A stretch of DNA of 64,000 bases from Spirochaetales bacterium. Its GTDB lineage: Bacteria > Spirochaetota > Spirochaetia > DSM-27196 > Salinispiraceae. Shown here in pieces: positions 33,955-43,653 of the stretch (positions are counted from its first letter, which is position 1; each line of letters opens with the position of its first letter). The stretch lies in assembly GCA_009991955.1 (NCBI GenBank), contig JAACWS010000023.1:1-64000 (forward strand), given 5' to 3'. The notes beneath the pieces were generated by a model. That model was not told the DNA's origin, did not search any database, and saw only the letters and a list, made by a program, of their open reading frames with translations. Both the position numbers and the translations under genes were made by a program.

Positions 33955-36687
33955 TCACTTCCACGGCAAACTCAACACATCCACCAAATCCTTCCGTGAC
34001 AGAACCTCAGTACACAGCTCCCACTTATTTGCCTCAGGATCGAGAGTAGTCCGGTACTTCACAGAGAACGCATCTTGGGTCTTCTTTCGTTCGTGAATGT
34101 AGGCATCTACATGACGACGTAGTTCTTCCTCATCCTCAATCCATTCATCATCGATGGTATCAGGCAGGCTACCAAAGATGTCGTAGGTGTCTTTCAAGCG
34201 TTCTGAGAGCACTTGGTACACCTTTTCATCCTGGGTTTCGTGATAGACCAGATTGAGCATGTCTACGAATTTCCGAGCTTGACCGAAGCGTTTTATGCGG
34301 CCCAGTCGTTGTTCGAGGCGCGAAGGATTCCAGGGCAAATCGATATTGATAAGGGTTCCCAGGGTCTGAAGGTTCAAACCTTCACAGGCAGCGTCGGTGG
34401 CAACAACTATCTTGATTTCCCGTTTGCGAACTGCAGTTTTGATGACTTCCCTTTCAACGCTGTTGAACTCTTCCCCACGATACATACCGCTTTTTCCGAG
34501 ACCGGCATACACGGCGATTACTGCCTCGGGTTTCCATTTGGCCAGTTCCTGGGCGATCCATTCAGCGGTATCGAAATACTGACTGAAGATGATGCATCCG
34601 TGCTCAGCCCAGGTTTTACCATCACTGGTGAAAGTACCCAGAAACCATTTCACCGTGTCCAGCTTGGAATCTAAAGCTTCGGGGCGTGACAGCTGCAGCT
34701 CTATCTCCTTCAAACAGGCGACCATTTCTGGGGTCATATTGGCAAGCAGGTGTTCGACATCGGAAACGCTGTCTTCATCTTCATTAGAAATTGTATGTTT
34801 TAACATTCGCTGAGCGGTCTTCAACCCCGATGCAAAGCTGGAACAAATTCGCTGGAGCATGAGAGTTTTCATAAATCCTGCTGACGGTGTTTGTTGGTGG
34901 AGCAGACGGGAAAACTCTTCCGCTTTCTTGTATGCTACCTCAAAGGGGGTATTGGTCATTATCCCCATGTCAATAAAGCGGGATTGGTATTTATGCATTT
35001 GCGCCCGCTCGGGGTGGATGACGACACCAATTCGATCAAGTAATCCGTCGTCCTCCAGTTGTTTTCGTTTTCGAAGAACCACATGGCGGAGTACTGGGTT
35101 ATATTGTTTAAAGAAATCATCAGCTAAACATTCAGAAAGCCAGATTTCCTGCACAAGGTAATCAAGGTCTTCATATGCAATGTTGCTCTCAAACGTGTCA
35201 GGAGCAATATTTAACTGATCTCGTATTCGGGATATGACTTCATGTTCATTGGGTGGTGGTAATGGATTACTCAACAGGCTCCACACATCTTTAGTTGTCT
35301 GAGGTTGTTCTTTTCCTGTAATGTAGGGAAGCACAGCTTCCATATCCTGCCAGGGAGAAAGTGAGTCTCCCAATACAAAATCAGCTCCACTATTGAGTAT
35401 GGACAGTGAGTCCCAAAGCTCGATGATATTGGTTTGTATCGGTGTGGCCGTTCCAAGGATTACATGCCTGCTCTTTTTCGCCGCTTGCAGCATAAAAGCC
35501 AGGAGGTTGTTAGGCTGCCGGGCCTTATCCCCCAAACCGCCCTTGGCTCTCGCTTTGTGGGCTTCATCGAGGATAATAGTGCCGTACTTCTTTTTCAGAA
35601 GCAGCCCAACTTCCTTCTCAAACTCACCGGTTTCCTTGTTGCGCTGGTGCATTACAAGGCCGGTTGAAATAATGGCTATCTGGTAGGGACAGTTTTTGAT
35701 CGACTTGGGGTCTCGTTTCGGGGAGAGTACTTGGCCTTCCTCTCCAAGCCATGCCTTTTGCTGAGATGACCAGACCGCTGTTGGTATACCCAGTTTATCC
35801 TTCATTTCTATCTGCCACTGCAAGGTCAAGGTAGAAGGGGCAAGGATGAGGACCGGACCATCATCCAAAAGGGCGCTGATCAAGGCACTGGCCGCCATGG
35901 AAAGGGTTTTTCCGACACCAACCTCATCGGCCAGTAAGAGCCGCGCCTTTCCATAGGTTTGACGGTGTTCAATAAAGGTGGTGACAAATGATCGCTGCCA
36001 GGGTTGGAGCTGTTCTCCACCCCGATATATTGGAGCTTCAGCTATGGCAGCGGCAGGAAGTTCTTTTGGGTCTGCTTTTGCGACCTCAACGGTGATCTCT
36101 CTACGGTTCGCCACACGGTGGATTTCAGAAAATATAGCCTCAGGGAGCGGTACCCCTTCCTGCCAAAGGGCCCAGAACTCGGCTTCTATCCACTCTGCAC
36201 TTTCTTCATCGTCATCAAGCCAGACCAACTCATAGTTGTCCCGGAAGGCACTCTTGGATTCATTCACAGACCCGATAAACGACATTCGGGTGCTTTGTGG
36301 ATAGTACATAACCCCGGCCTTGCCATGGAGGAAAAGCCGTTCCCGAGGAACAACCCTAATTTCGACATTTCCACTGTGGAGAAGGGTATCCAATCGCTGA
36401 TACCGTTCTCGTTGCAATAGCGCCTCAGCCTCTATATCAACCTCATTCCAACGCTCTTTTAATGCAGTATTCCTTCCGGTAGCCACCTGAAAGTCGACCA
36501 TATCCAGTTCTGAATTACAAATAATCTTGACTTCGGGGATGCGGGATATCTCTTCGCCAACCAACTCAAAGATCGAGCTTCGAAAATACCCGGCTATCCG
36601 GTAATATTTCGATGCCCCATCCAGAGACTTGGCCAGGAACTCTTTATCCAGTCGTTCAGTTCTTGAAGAAAAGCGCTGCAATGCCAT
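33955..36687 (-). CDS. phospholipase D-like / SNF2 helicase fusion (anti-phage type)
   Basis: 910 aa. An N-terminal PLD-like nuclease domain has FLHGKAGVMYY and FIGSVNESKSAF (about 118-150). It is followed by a SNF2-type helicase: LLADEVGVGKTLSM (Walker A near 255), IILDEAHKAR, LGTATPIQ and the C-terminal lobe FSQYFDTAEW ... ATDAACEGLNLQ ... NPSRLEQRLGRIKRFGQ. The combination recurs in DISARM-like and other anti-phage operons. It lies 3 bases after the DUF1156 methylase gene and 22 before the HerA-like gene. Target recognition by the PLD domain (DNA nicking) is inference from the family. Confidence 0.85.
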   Translation of the reverse strand: MALQRFSSRTERLDKEFLAKSLDGASKYYRIAGYFRSSIFELVGEEISRIPEVKIICNSELDMVDFQVATGRNTALKERWNEVDIEAEALLQRERYQRLDTLLHSGNVEIRVVPRERLFLHGKAGVMYYPQSTRMSFIGSVNESKSAFRDNYELVWLDDDEESAEWIEAEFWALWQEGVPLPEAIFSEIHRVANRREITVEVAKADPKELPAAAIAEAPIYRGGEQLQPWQRSFVTTFIEHRQTYGKARLLLADEVGVGKTLSMAASALISALLDDGPVLILAPSTLTLQWQIEMKDKLGIPTAVWSSQQKAWLGEEGQVLSPKRDPKSIKNCPYQIAIISTGLVMHQRNKETGEFEKEVGLLLKKKYGTIILDEAHKARAKGGLGDKARQPNNLLAFMLQAAKKSRHVILGTATPIQTNIIELWDSLSILNSGADFVLGDSLSPWQDMEAVLPYITGKEQPQTTKDVWSLLSNPLPPPNEHEVISRIRDQLNIAPDTFESNIAYEDLDYLVQEIWLSECLADDFFKQYNPVLRHVVLRKRKQLEDDGLLDRIGVVIHPERAQMHKYQSRFIDMGIMTNTPFEVAYKKAEEFSRLLHQQTPSAGFMKTLMLQRICSSFASGLKTAQRMLKHTISNEDEDSVSDVEHLLANMTPEMVACLKEIELQLSRPEALDSKLDTVKWFLGTFTSDGKTWAEHGCIIFSQYFDTAEWIAQELAKWKPEAVIAVYAGLGKSGMYRGEEFNSVEREVIKTAVRKREIKIVVATDAACEGLNLQTLGTLINIDLPWNPSRLEQRLGRIKRFGQARKFVDMLNLVYHETQDEKVYQVLSERLKDTYDIFGSLPDTIDDEWIEDEEELRRHVDAYIHERKKTQDAFSVKYRTTLDPEANKWELCTEVLSRKDLVDVLSLPWK

Positions 36688-36690
36688 GAT

Positions 36691-39528
36691 CTACAACCTC
36701 TGGCTCTGGATTGCTTCGGCAAGAATACGAGCCGAGCTGGCTTCTACATCGGGTTTAAAGGTCTTTGAAGGTTTAAGAATGTCCCGCTTTTCTGCAAGGT
36801 ACCGAGCCATCTTTACCAGAAGAGTCTTGTTTTGTAGGTAGTTTGGGCAATTCTCCATCAGGTGAAGAAGCGCGTCTTCAACCTCGACTTCCTTTGATAC
36901 TTCATAGATTGAGAAGAGCAAAGCCCGCAGGGGGGTACCAGCGATTTCCGAATCCCCGGACATCATTGAGGTCTTGAACTCAGGAGACAGTTTCAGGCGA
37001 GCAGCGTTGGCCTTTGAAGCATCGCTCATGAGCTGCTCAAAGTGATGTACCTTGAATGCTTTGGCAAAGTTCTGGTAGTTATCCAGGGTCTTCTGTCCCT
37101 GATGCTCAATCTCTGCCATTTTCAGATAGTATCGTTCCACAGAGCTAAGTTTCTGCCATTCGCCTTTTTCAAAACCAACCGGTACGAGGAACTGGACCGC
37201 TGTTTGAACCGCGAAGTCGATAAGCTCATCCACAAATGATTTGCGCCCCTTCTGTCGGGGTGCCTCTGCCTCGGTGACCATATCTTTTCCGTCTATGGTT
37301 GAGTATGCCGTCAACACCTTGAGAGCTGCTGCATACCCGGCCATTTGTAAATCCGCATCGGTATATAACCCTTCCGACCGCTGCTCACGGACCTTCTTAT
37401 CAAGTCCTACCAGAGATTCAACCTGCTCCTTGACAGCGGCTTCAATTTCCCAGCCCAAATCATCCCGGAAGGTTTCCAGTTTATGATGGCGTTTTCGAAG
37501 GACCAGCATTATAGTTCCTTTGACGTATGACCCATCTCTCAGAGCCGAATCGGTCTCAGTTACTACATACCATGCTGCGGTTACCTGTAGGCCACTCGCC
37601 CAGACGATGTTGGCCATATCCGCCCAAATGGTACCGCTTTGGTGGGTGAACATAAGGACCTGTATACCGTTATCCGGCATTTTCTCGCCCATCTTTCGAT
37701 ACGCAGCAACCATCTCCTGTCTAAAGCCTTCATCCTCTCCTTTGATAGCCAAAGCTCGACGCGAATCCCAGGTCCAGGAAGCAAACTCATGAGGAGGGTT
37801 CTTCCGAAGCCAGGCAATGAAGAATTCAGTTATTTCCTCATACTTGACAGCATCACCATATGGAGGATCGGTGATGTAAATATCATTCTCAATATTGACT
37901 TCTTTTGCTGGATGAGAATTAACGGTCAAAATTTCATTTCCGCTAAATGGATAGCTTGAGTAATGCTGTGTTAGTAAGGAATTGTAATAATCTGATCCTC
38001 TACAGCCATAGTTATACATTGTGTTCAAAGCTTGATTATCAAATACCTGTTTTACTGCTCCACCACCTCCATCTGCATTACTCCATCGGCATAGACGCGA
38101 ACTTGAATTCAATACTTGCTGAAGTGAAAGTTTTTGAGCTGCACTTGCGTATTGGTTTGTAAAACTATGTCGTAGTAACTGCCTTGGGTTGAATAAATGA
38201 TGCCAATGAGTCCAGCCACGAGTCCTGATAGGCTCATCTGTTTTATCACCAGCCTCAATAACCATGTCCGGGATATATCCCTTTTCCTGCCACTCTTCAA
38301 GGTGTTCGCGGACATAATCGATGGCCTTCTGTTCGCGAGCGAGGTCGGCTTCGGTGACGGAGCGGAATTCATAGTCATACTGCGTGCCTTTCGACTTTTG
38401 CTTCATCCATTGGACGCAGTAAAGGCGTTCCTGAAAGATGTCATCCGGGCGCGGGATGAAATCGGATTTTTCCCAGAGTCGTAGTCGGTTTTGGTTGTTC
38501 CTTCCCTCTTTGTAATTCCCGCGGATAGTTTTGATATTGACGCGGTATTGCGCCACCCCATTGGGGGAATGGACGACTATGCCATTTTGGATGGTGCCCT
38601 CTTTGGCAGCATCGACTTCGGCATCGCTGTCCACATAGCGGATGTCAATGTCGTAGCGTTTGTGGGCCGGAACCGGAATCAATTCAGCAATGACTTTGTA
38701 GCCTTTGCTGATGACGCGGGTGGGAAGCAGCGGCACCATCCAACCTGTTTCGGGGCATCGGACTTCGACGCAATAAAGGTAGACTTTCCCCCGCCAGCCC
38801 TTGCCGTCGATTTCGACTTGGAGAGCGTCGATTTCCCGCTGCACTTGTTCGGCGAGCTGTTTTTGGGCTTTGTCGATCTCTTTTCGTTTTTCAGGTGAGG
38901 CGCCGACGATATTGAACCCTCCCCAAGTAAGCATGCAAGCGATAGGATTGAGGTCTGATGCATAGACATCGCAGCCAAGCCGTGCGGCTTCAAATGGAAT
39001 CTGTCCTGAACCTGAAAAAACATCAGCCAATTTTGGTCGCCTTCCGAAACGGGCTATGCCTATTTGTTCAATAAGTTCGGGAAAGGATGTGGCTGTGGTG
39101 CTAAGATGTTGGTTGACCTTGGCCCAAATATGGCTGAACAGGGTAGCATCCATTTCCTCTGGACGAGAGGCTTGGCTTACTTGTTCACTATAGGGAAGCA
39201 CTAAACATTCCCCAACCGTATCTCTTCGGGAAGTGGGCAGTTTTTCTTCAATTCGCTTTTGCATCGACCCGGAATCCATACCCATCAGAAGTTCGAAGAT
39301 TTCCAGATCCATTAAGCGGTTATCGGTAGCAGGCAGAAGAGAACCGAGAATGCAGGCTTTATTCAGAATCAACGGTTTGCGCCCTTTCCAATAACTACCG
39401 AGTGCGGTCAGGGTTTTGCCATGAACCGCCATTTGCTCCTTGTAGCTTTCTACAGATAGCTTCTGCACCGGAAACAAATGTTCTATCATGGCTGGTCTAT
39501 CTTTCCATTCAAAGGGTTTCAATGCCAT
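36691..39528 (-). CDS. DUF1156 DNA methyltransferase
   Basis: 945-aa putative N6-adenine or N4-cytosine methyltransferase. Motif I is KLADVFSGSGQIPFEAARLG followed by DVYASDLNP (about 160-190), and the catalytic motif is ITDPPYGDAVKYEEITEF (near 555). The N-terminal FPVQKLSVESYKEQ and the motif order are as in DUF1156 proteins. The stop/start overlap with the DUF3780 gene (TAATG) couples translation. It probably marks self DNA for the system encoded by the operon; the target sequence is unknown. Confidence 0.88.
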   Translation of the reverse strand: MALKPFEWKDRPAMIEHLFPVQKLSVESYKEQMAVHGKTLTALGSYWKGRKPLILNKACILGSLLPATDNRLMDLEIFELLMGMDSGSMQKRIEEKLPTSRRDTVGECLVLPYSEQVSQASRPEEMDATLFSHIWAKVNQHLSTTATSFPELIEQIGIARFGRRPKLADVFSGSGQIPFEAARLGCDVYASDLNPIACMLTWGGFNIVGASPEKRKEIDKAQKQLAEQVQREIDALQVEIDGKGWRGKVYLYCVEVRCPETGWMVPLLPTRVISKGYKVIAELIPVPAHKRYDIDIRYVDSDAEVDAAKEGTIQNGIVVHSPNGVAQYRVNIKTIRGNYKEGRNNQNRLRLWEKSDFIPRPDDIFQERLYCVQWMKQKSKGTQYDYEFRSVTEADLAREQKAIDYVREHLEEWQEKGYIPDMVIEAGDKTDEPIRTRGWTHWHHLFNPRQLLRHSFTNQYASAAQKLSLQQVLNSSSRLCRWSNADGGGGAVKQVFDNQALNTMYNYGCRGSDYYNSLLTQHYSSYPFSGNEILTVNSHPAKEVNIENDIYITDPPYGDAVKYEEITEFFIAWLRKNPPHEFASWTWDSRRALAIKGEDEGFRQEMVAAYRKMGEKMPDNGIQVLMFTHQSGTIWADMANIVWASGLQVTAAWYVVTETDSALRDGSYVKGTIMLVLRKRHHKLETFRDDLGWEIEAAVKEQVESLVGLDKKVREQRSEGLYTDADLQMAGYAAALKVLTAYSTIDGKDMVTEAEAPRQKGRKSFVDELIDFAVQTAVQFLVPVGFEKGEWQKLSSVERYYLKMAEIEHQGQKTLDNYQNFAKAFKVHHFEQLMSDASKANAARLKLSPEFKTSMMSGDSEIAGTPLRALLFSIYEVSKEVEVEDALLHLMENCPNYLQNKTLLVKMARYLAEKRDILKPSKTFKPDVEASSARILAEAIQSQRL

Positions 39529-40121
39529 TATTTATCTCCATCAAAAGAATCGAAGAGCAGCATCCCTTCGTCCTGGTCTTTCTTGCGTATGGTGGGTTTT
39601 ACCTTAGTCTGTACGGTGATGCTATCTCCGTCAGAGAGAGCACAGTACAAGGCCTTCCGCCAACCGCGCTCCTTGTCCTTGGCGCTTCCGGCCTCAGCGA
39701 AAGTTTTCGTATAAAGCCACCAGCGTTCCTCTGGTCTCAAGGCCAGCCACTTTTCACAAATAATGGGGCACTCTTCGGGCATAGCATGTTCTGCTGCCCA
39801 GGCAAGAACGCAGAGTTCTTTCCCCAGAAACCGGTCCAGCTTCACTATTCCGGTTCTCCATGAGCCTGTGCTTTGGTTTTTTGACTTTAGACGAGAGTTA
39901 AAGTCTCTACGGGCATCATCACGGATCTTGGTCCAAAGCTCTCGGGCAAGAATAACGCGAGACTCCGTGGTTTCTCGTTTGGTCTCATCCCCATCGAATC
40001 CATAATCCTCTACTATACGAACGGCAGCTTTGGTTTCTGCGGGTATATCTACATAGAAATGGTGCAGACCAAATCCCGACGGAGCACCAAAGTCCATGGT
40101 TTGATTTGAATCGCTGCTCAT
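39528..40121 (-). CDS. DUF3780 protein
   Basis: 197 aa. FGLHHFYVDIPAETKAAVRIVEDYGFD and a conserved RPEERWWLYTKTFAEAG segment match the DUF3780 family, which as I recall travels with DUF499 and DUF1156 genes. No catalytic motif is visible; it is probably a structural or specificity subunit. It overlaps DUF499 by 4 bases upstream and DUF1156 by 1 base downstream. Confidence 0.8.
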   Translation of the reverse strand: MSSDSNQTMDFGAPSGFGLHHFYVDIPAETKAAVRIVEDYGFDGDETKRETTESRVILARELWTKIRDDARRDFNSRLKSKNQSTGSWRTGIVKLDRFLGKELCVLAWAAEHAMPEECPIICEKWLALRPEERWWLYTKTFAEAGSAKDKERGWRKALYCALSDGDSITVQTKVKPTIRKKDQDEGMLLFDSFDGDK

Positions 40122-43100
40122 TCCTGTATAACCTCATCATTTGCCAGCTCAATTCCCATTTCCTTGACAAATTGTTCCAGGTCGAAGCCTGTAGGGGTGT
40201 TTGCCTTTTTGAAACTCATGATAACCGCAGGTGTTTCATCACCAAACAACTTTTGAAGATGCTGCAGTTCCTCTTCAAGAAATTCCGGGGTTATCTTCAA
40301 TTCTCCCAAGGATAAATTGATCACCTTGGGTGCAGTCCCTATGGTCAGACTTACCTGCTCAAAGGTGATACCTCTTTCTTTGGCGAACTTGAGCCCATCA
40401 TAGGTCTTGGTAGAATTATCCAGACGTTTTGGTCTGACCGAATACAGCTGGGCAGGTTTCTCTTTAACAAGGATCACATCCTGGTTTCCCTTCGCCGGAA
40501 ACTGGAATACACGCTTTTGCTCCAGCCCATCACATTCAGCAAAGACATAGACTGAGCAGGCTGCATCGCTAATAGAAATGGCCCCATCATAAATAGTACC
40601 GTTTCTGGCTTCAGAACCATCCAGAGTGTATTTGATTGTGCCTTTCTCAGAATTAAAGGGTGCTACCAGTATCTCAACCTTTCGGGTGCCTTCATCCAGC
40701 CTGTTCCGGATTTCAAGAGAGTTCGTCCAGGTTCCGGGACTTCCAGTCTGATTTGCTCCTGTGGGGTCTACCGCAAGGAACTGAACACGAAGTGCCTTGG
40801 TATTCAGGGTGTTTTCCGTTAATACAGGGCTGCTTTCGGTAACAGAACCGTCTTCTTGAAAATGAATACGAGGAGAGTTTCCGGCATTGATAGCGTCTAC
40901 TTTGAGCCTGACCATACCTTCGTCGTTGGCATTGCCTTCGACAGAAATCACCACCTGGGTGGATTTAGGCTTCGGTTTCTTGGAGATATAGGAGTTACCA
41001 AGATTCTCCCAGGCACCACGCTGACAGGCTTCCAGTATCAGTTGCTTAAGGCCTGAAGGTGGAAGCCAAGGCATCTGGGTTTTCTGCCGCAACTTATCGG
41101 TTAATTCCGATTCACGAACATCATCCTGGTTCCCGAACAATAATTGTTCAGCCCGGGCTTTCAGGGCATCATAATTTTCAGAAACCTGGGTGTAGAGCTT
41201 GATTGGGTCAGCGGTGAGAGTTTTTATGACCTGGCGTTCCCCGTTGTATTCTTCATTGGAGGGATAGGTACTATCCAGGGTCTTGGCCCGTAGAATATCC
41301 TCTGAGCCTTGCATACCGGGAAAGAGTATCTTGTCAAAAACATTGAGTACAGTGGTCTGAAAGTCCTGTTCATACTGAGCTTTCCGCTCATCCAGTTCCT
41401 TTCTCTGAGGATGTGATTCCTTTATCTCCCCATCAGCCTTCATCGTGGCATAGACGTGGCGTGTAGCCTTATCAAGACTCGCCAAGGAGGACTTCTCGCC
41501 GGTGAGAACCAGAATATTGTTCTTGTTCGTGAGATTTTGAAAGAAGTACTTCACCACATCCGGGGGAACCTTCCCATCAGGGCTGATGATAACAAGTGCC
41601 CTTCCGGCTTTCAGTGCTGCAGCAGCCTCATCCATTTCAGGGAGCGGGAGAACCTTCTCATAGGCTTCTTTCGTTGTCGGCTTATACATCTCATCCAGAC
41701 GATGCCTGATTAAATCATCTACCTTGTTCTGAGGAGCCTTTTCGGCATACCCCTGGAGTTTCTTGGTCAGATTCTCCTGATGGTCAAAGTAGCTTCGGCC
41801 TTCCTGGGTCTGATGCAGGTACCATGCTGATTTATCCAACTCCTGGAAGGCCGCCCGATAATCACTCGCTTGATGAATCGGATCGATGAGGTACTGAAGC
41901 ATCTCGCTCTCTGAAAGTCCCTTTACCGAGTTTACCGCTGTGGAAAGGCTGGACATCAGAATCAGGGTTCCTACCTGCTGGGCGTATTTATTCCCGGCAT
42001 TTAAGTCAATGATCTGGGCATGGGCACTCTGGGTCGAATCCCATAGGTCCTTGGCAATAACATCCCGCATCTCTGAAATATCAGCAAGTTTCTCCCGAAC
42101 ATCGTGAATGGAGAGGTCGAAGTGTTGGGCCCCAATGAGATACACATCTTCATCACTTTCCCACACTGATTTAAGAAGACGTGAAACAAGCTCCATAAGC
42201 CCTCTGGTCTGCTTGAACTTCTCATTCTCCTTGAATAAGGCGACAATACCTTTGAAACTTGGGTGGAAGGGATAGGTTTGCTCAATCTCGTTGGCCAGTG
42301 CTTCAGCGCTCCGCTCGACGGATTTTGCCTTGGCAGCCTCTGATAACCTGTTGGCATAAATAGAAGCCGTATCAGCGATTTCAGCCTGATCAGGAAGTGA
42401 AGTAAAAAGCCGTTTACGGAGTATCTCATAGACTTCGTTAGACTCAAGGTTTACCGGGGTAATACTGATCTCGGCTCGTCCCAATTCCTGAGTTGCATCA
42501 TCCAGAGCTTTCTGAATCAGTTTGCCACCGGTATCGTAAGCCGCCTCAAGGTCAGAAACCACGATACAGACATTCTTCTTCTTGGAAGCAGCTGTCAGCA
42601 TGTTTGAAAACGCCCGAGTGATAACATCAGCCACAGTTCCATGACCCAAAACCTGTGTCGAGTAGTAGTGAAAATAGGGGGGCATCTCATCCAACAGGAT
42701 CAAGATGGGATCATCCCCTTCGAAAAGCTTGAGCCAAGCATCTTCATCGGGAGCTTTTGCCCCTGACTCCCAGTATTCACGAAAAACCGTCTCCCGACCT
42801 AATTGCCGTGCAATCTCACCCCAAATGTAGGTAGGAGGGTTATTACGACCGTTAAATGCAGCAAGCTTTACCTCGCCAAAGCCATCCTGATATGGTATTT
42901 CACCGATAATCTGGGAGCGCAATTGCGGGTCGTTGGCAAGAAGACCGAAACCAACCATCAAGTGGGTCTTACCACCACCCATAGCCTGCTTCAGATGAAA
43001 AACTGTATCATTCGATTTACCAGCTAATCGAGCCACCCCCTTTTTTAATAGGTTGCGCATACCTTCTGTGATGAAGGTTTTATTGAAATACTCAGCACCA

Positions 43101-43201
43101 TTGGTAGTATCAATGATCTGGTCGAGTTTCTCTATCTGATCACCTACGGTGATTTCCAAAGCATTGGGCTGAAGTTTACATGCGCTGCGTATGGTTTTCA
43201 T
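40118..43201 (-). CDS. DUF499 P-loop ATPase (anti-phage type)
   Basis: 1027 aa. Walker A is HLKQAMGGGKTHLM (GGGKTH at 75-80), Walker B ILILLDEMPPYFHYY, and the region 190-230 has the STAND/AAA-like continuation KNVCIVVSDLEAAYD. The C-terminal 250 residues contain a chitobiase-like beta-sandwich (VEILVAPFNSEKGTIKYTLDGSEARNG) and a conserved end domain. DUF499 proteins are distant relatives of PglY/BrxC-type ATPases. It is the first large gene of the operon, 38 bases after the small HTH gene, and overlaps DUF3780 by 4 bases. Confidence 0.88.
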   Translation of the reverse strand: MKTIRSACKLQPNALEITVGDQIEKLDQIIDTTNGAEYFNKTFITEGMRNLLKKGVARLAGKSNDTVFHLKQAMGGGKTHLMVGFGLLANDPQLRSQIIGEIPYQDGFGEVKLAAFNGRNNPPTYIWGEIARQLGRETVFREYWESGAKAPDEDAWLKLFEGDDPILILLDEMPPYFHYYSTQVLGHGTVADVITRAFSNMLTAASKKKNVCIVVSDLEAAYDTGGKLIQKALDDATQELGRAEISITPVNLESNEVYEILRKRLFTSLPDQAEIADTASIYANRLSEAAKAKSVERSAEALANEIEQTYPFHPSFKGIVALFKENEKFKQTRGLMELVSRLLKSVWESDEDVYLIGAQHFDLSIHDVREKLADISEMRDVIAKDLWDSTQSAHAQIIDLNAGNKYAQQVGTLILMSSLSTAVNSVKGLSESEMLQYLIDPIHQASDYRAAFQELDKSAWYLHQTQEGRSYFDHQENLTKKLQGYAEKAPQNKVDDLIRHRLDEMYKPTTKEAYEKVLPLPEMDEAAAALKAGRALVIISPDGKVPPDVVKYFFQNLTNKNNILVLTGEKSSLASLDKATRHVYATMKADGEIKESHPQRKELDERKAQYEQDFQTTVLNVFDKILFPGMQGSEDILRAKTLDSTYPSNEEYNGERQVIKTLTADPIKLYTQVSENYDALKARAEQLLFGNQDDVRESELTDKLRQKTQMPWLPPSGLKQLILEACQRGAWENLGNSYISKKPKPKSTQVVISVEGNANDEGMVRLKVDAINAGNSPRIHFQEDGSVTESSPVLTENTLNTKALRVQFLAVDPTGANQTGSPGTWTNSLEIRNRLDEGTRKVEILVAPFNSEKGTIKYTLDGSEARNGTIYDGAISISDAACSVYVFAECDGLEQKRVFQFPAKGNQDVILVKEKPAQLYSVRPKRLDNSTKTYDGLKFAKERGITFEQVSLTIGTAPKVINLSLGELKITPEFLEEELQHLQKLFGDETPAVIMSFKKANTPTGFDLEQFVKEMGIELANDEVIQE

Positions 43202-43239
43202 ATGGATTCCTTCCTTTTGTACTATTTAATTTCCTACTC

Positions 43240-43446
43240 TTAACTTTTAGATGGTTCAGTATCGCCACTACCATCACCTGCATTACCCTGCCTAACCCAG
43301 GAGTCTACCTCTTTAGTTTTAAACTTCCAGAATCTGCCGACACGATGAGCGGGCATTTCTTTCTCTGCAATCCACTTGTATACTGTGTCTCTTTTGATGC
43401 CAAGGTAATCACCAATCTCATCAACAGATAACCATCTGTCTTCCAT
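43240..43446 (-). CDS. AlpA/excisionase-type HTH regulator heading the defence operon
   Basis: 68 aa: WLSVDEIGDYLGIKRDTVYKWIAEKEMPAHRVGRFWKFK forms a MerR/Xis-like winged helix, with a short acidic tail. AAAAGGAG lies eight bases before the ATG. As the leader gene of the minus-strand operon it probably regulates it; the divergent region upstream has phased GGTYT repeats. Confidence 0.85.
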   Translation of the reverse strand: MEDRWLSVDEIGDYLGIKRDTVYKWIAEKEMPAHRVGRFWKFKTKEVDSWVRQGNAGDGSGDTEPSKS

Positions 43447-43653
43447 ATGCGAGACTCCTTTTTCTAAGGGCTGTATCAGGTCTCATTCGGTCTAACACGG
43501 TTTAGTATAGGTCGAGATATGAATTGACTCAAGAATATTTTTGAGTTTTTAACAGGTTTAGTACATAAACCCCCACATCAACTACACACTGTACCCCTGT
43601 TGGCTCTACTACATAGATACAACCACCCCATAACAGAGGTACAGGAGGCCCAC
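43447..43653. promoter_or_regulatory. divergent control region with phased GGTCT/GGTTT repeats
   Basis: Between the defence operon and parA. GGTCT at 43479, GGTCT at 43489, GGTTT at 43499 and GGTCG at 43510 follow a 10-10-11 bp rhythm. GGTTTAGTA occurs at 43499-43507 and 43555-43563. ACTCAA (43527-43532) and TTGAGT (43541-43546) form an inverted repeat. Direct repeats phased by one helical turn next to parA suit a partition (centromere) site bound by the RHH protein, or an operator for the HTH gene. Confidence 0.45.

Noticed and set aside
34213-34674. 153-codon plus-strand ORF opposite the PLD-SNF2 helicase
   Set aside because: Lies wholly within a conserved helicase gene on the other strand; shadow frame.
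38491-38898. 135-codon plus-strand ORF opposite the DUF1156 methylase
   Set aside because: Antisense shadow with no initiation signal.
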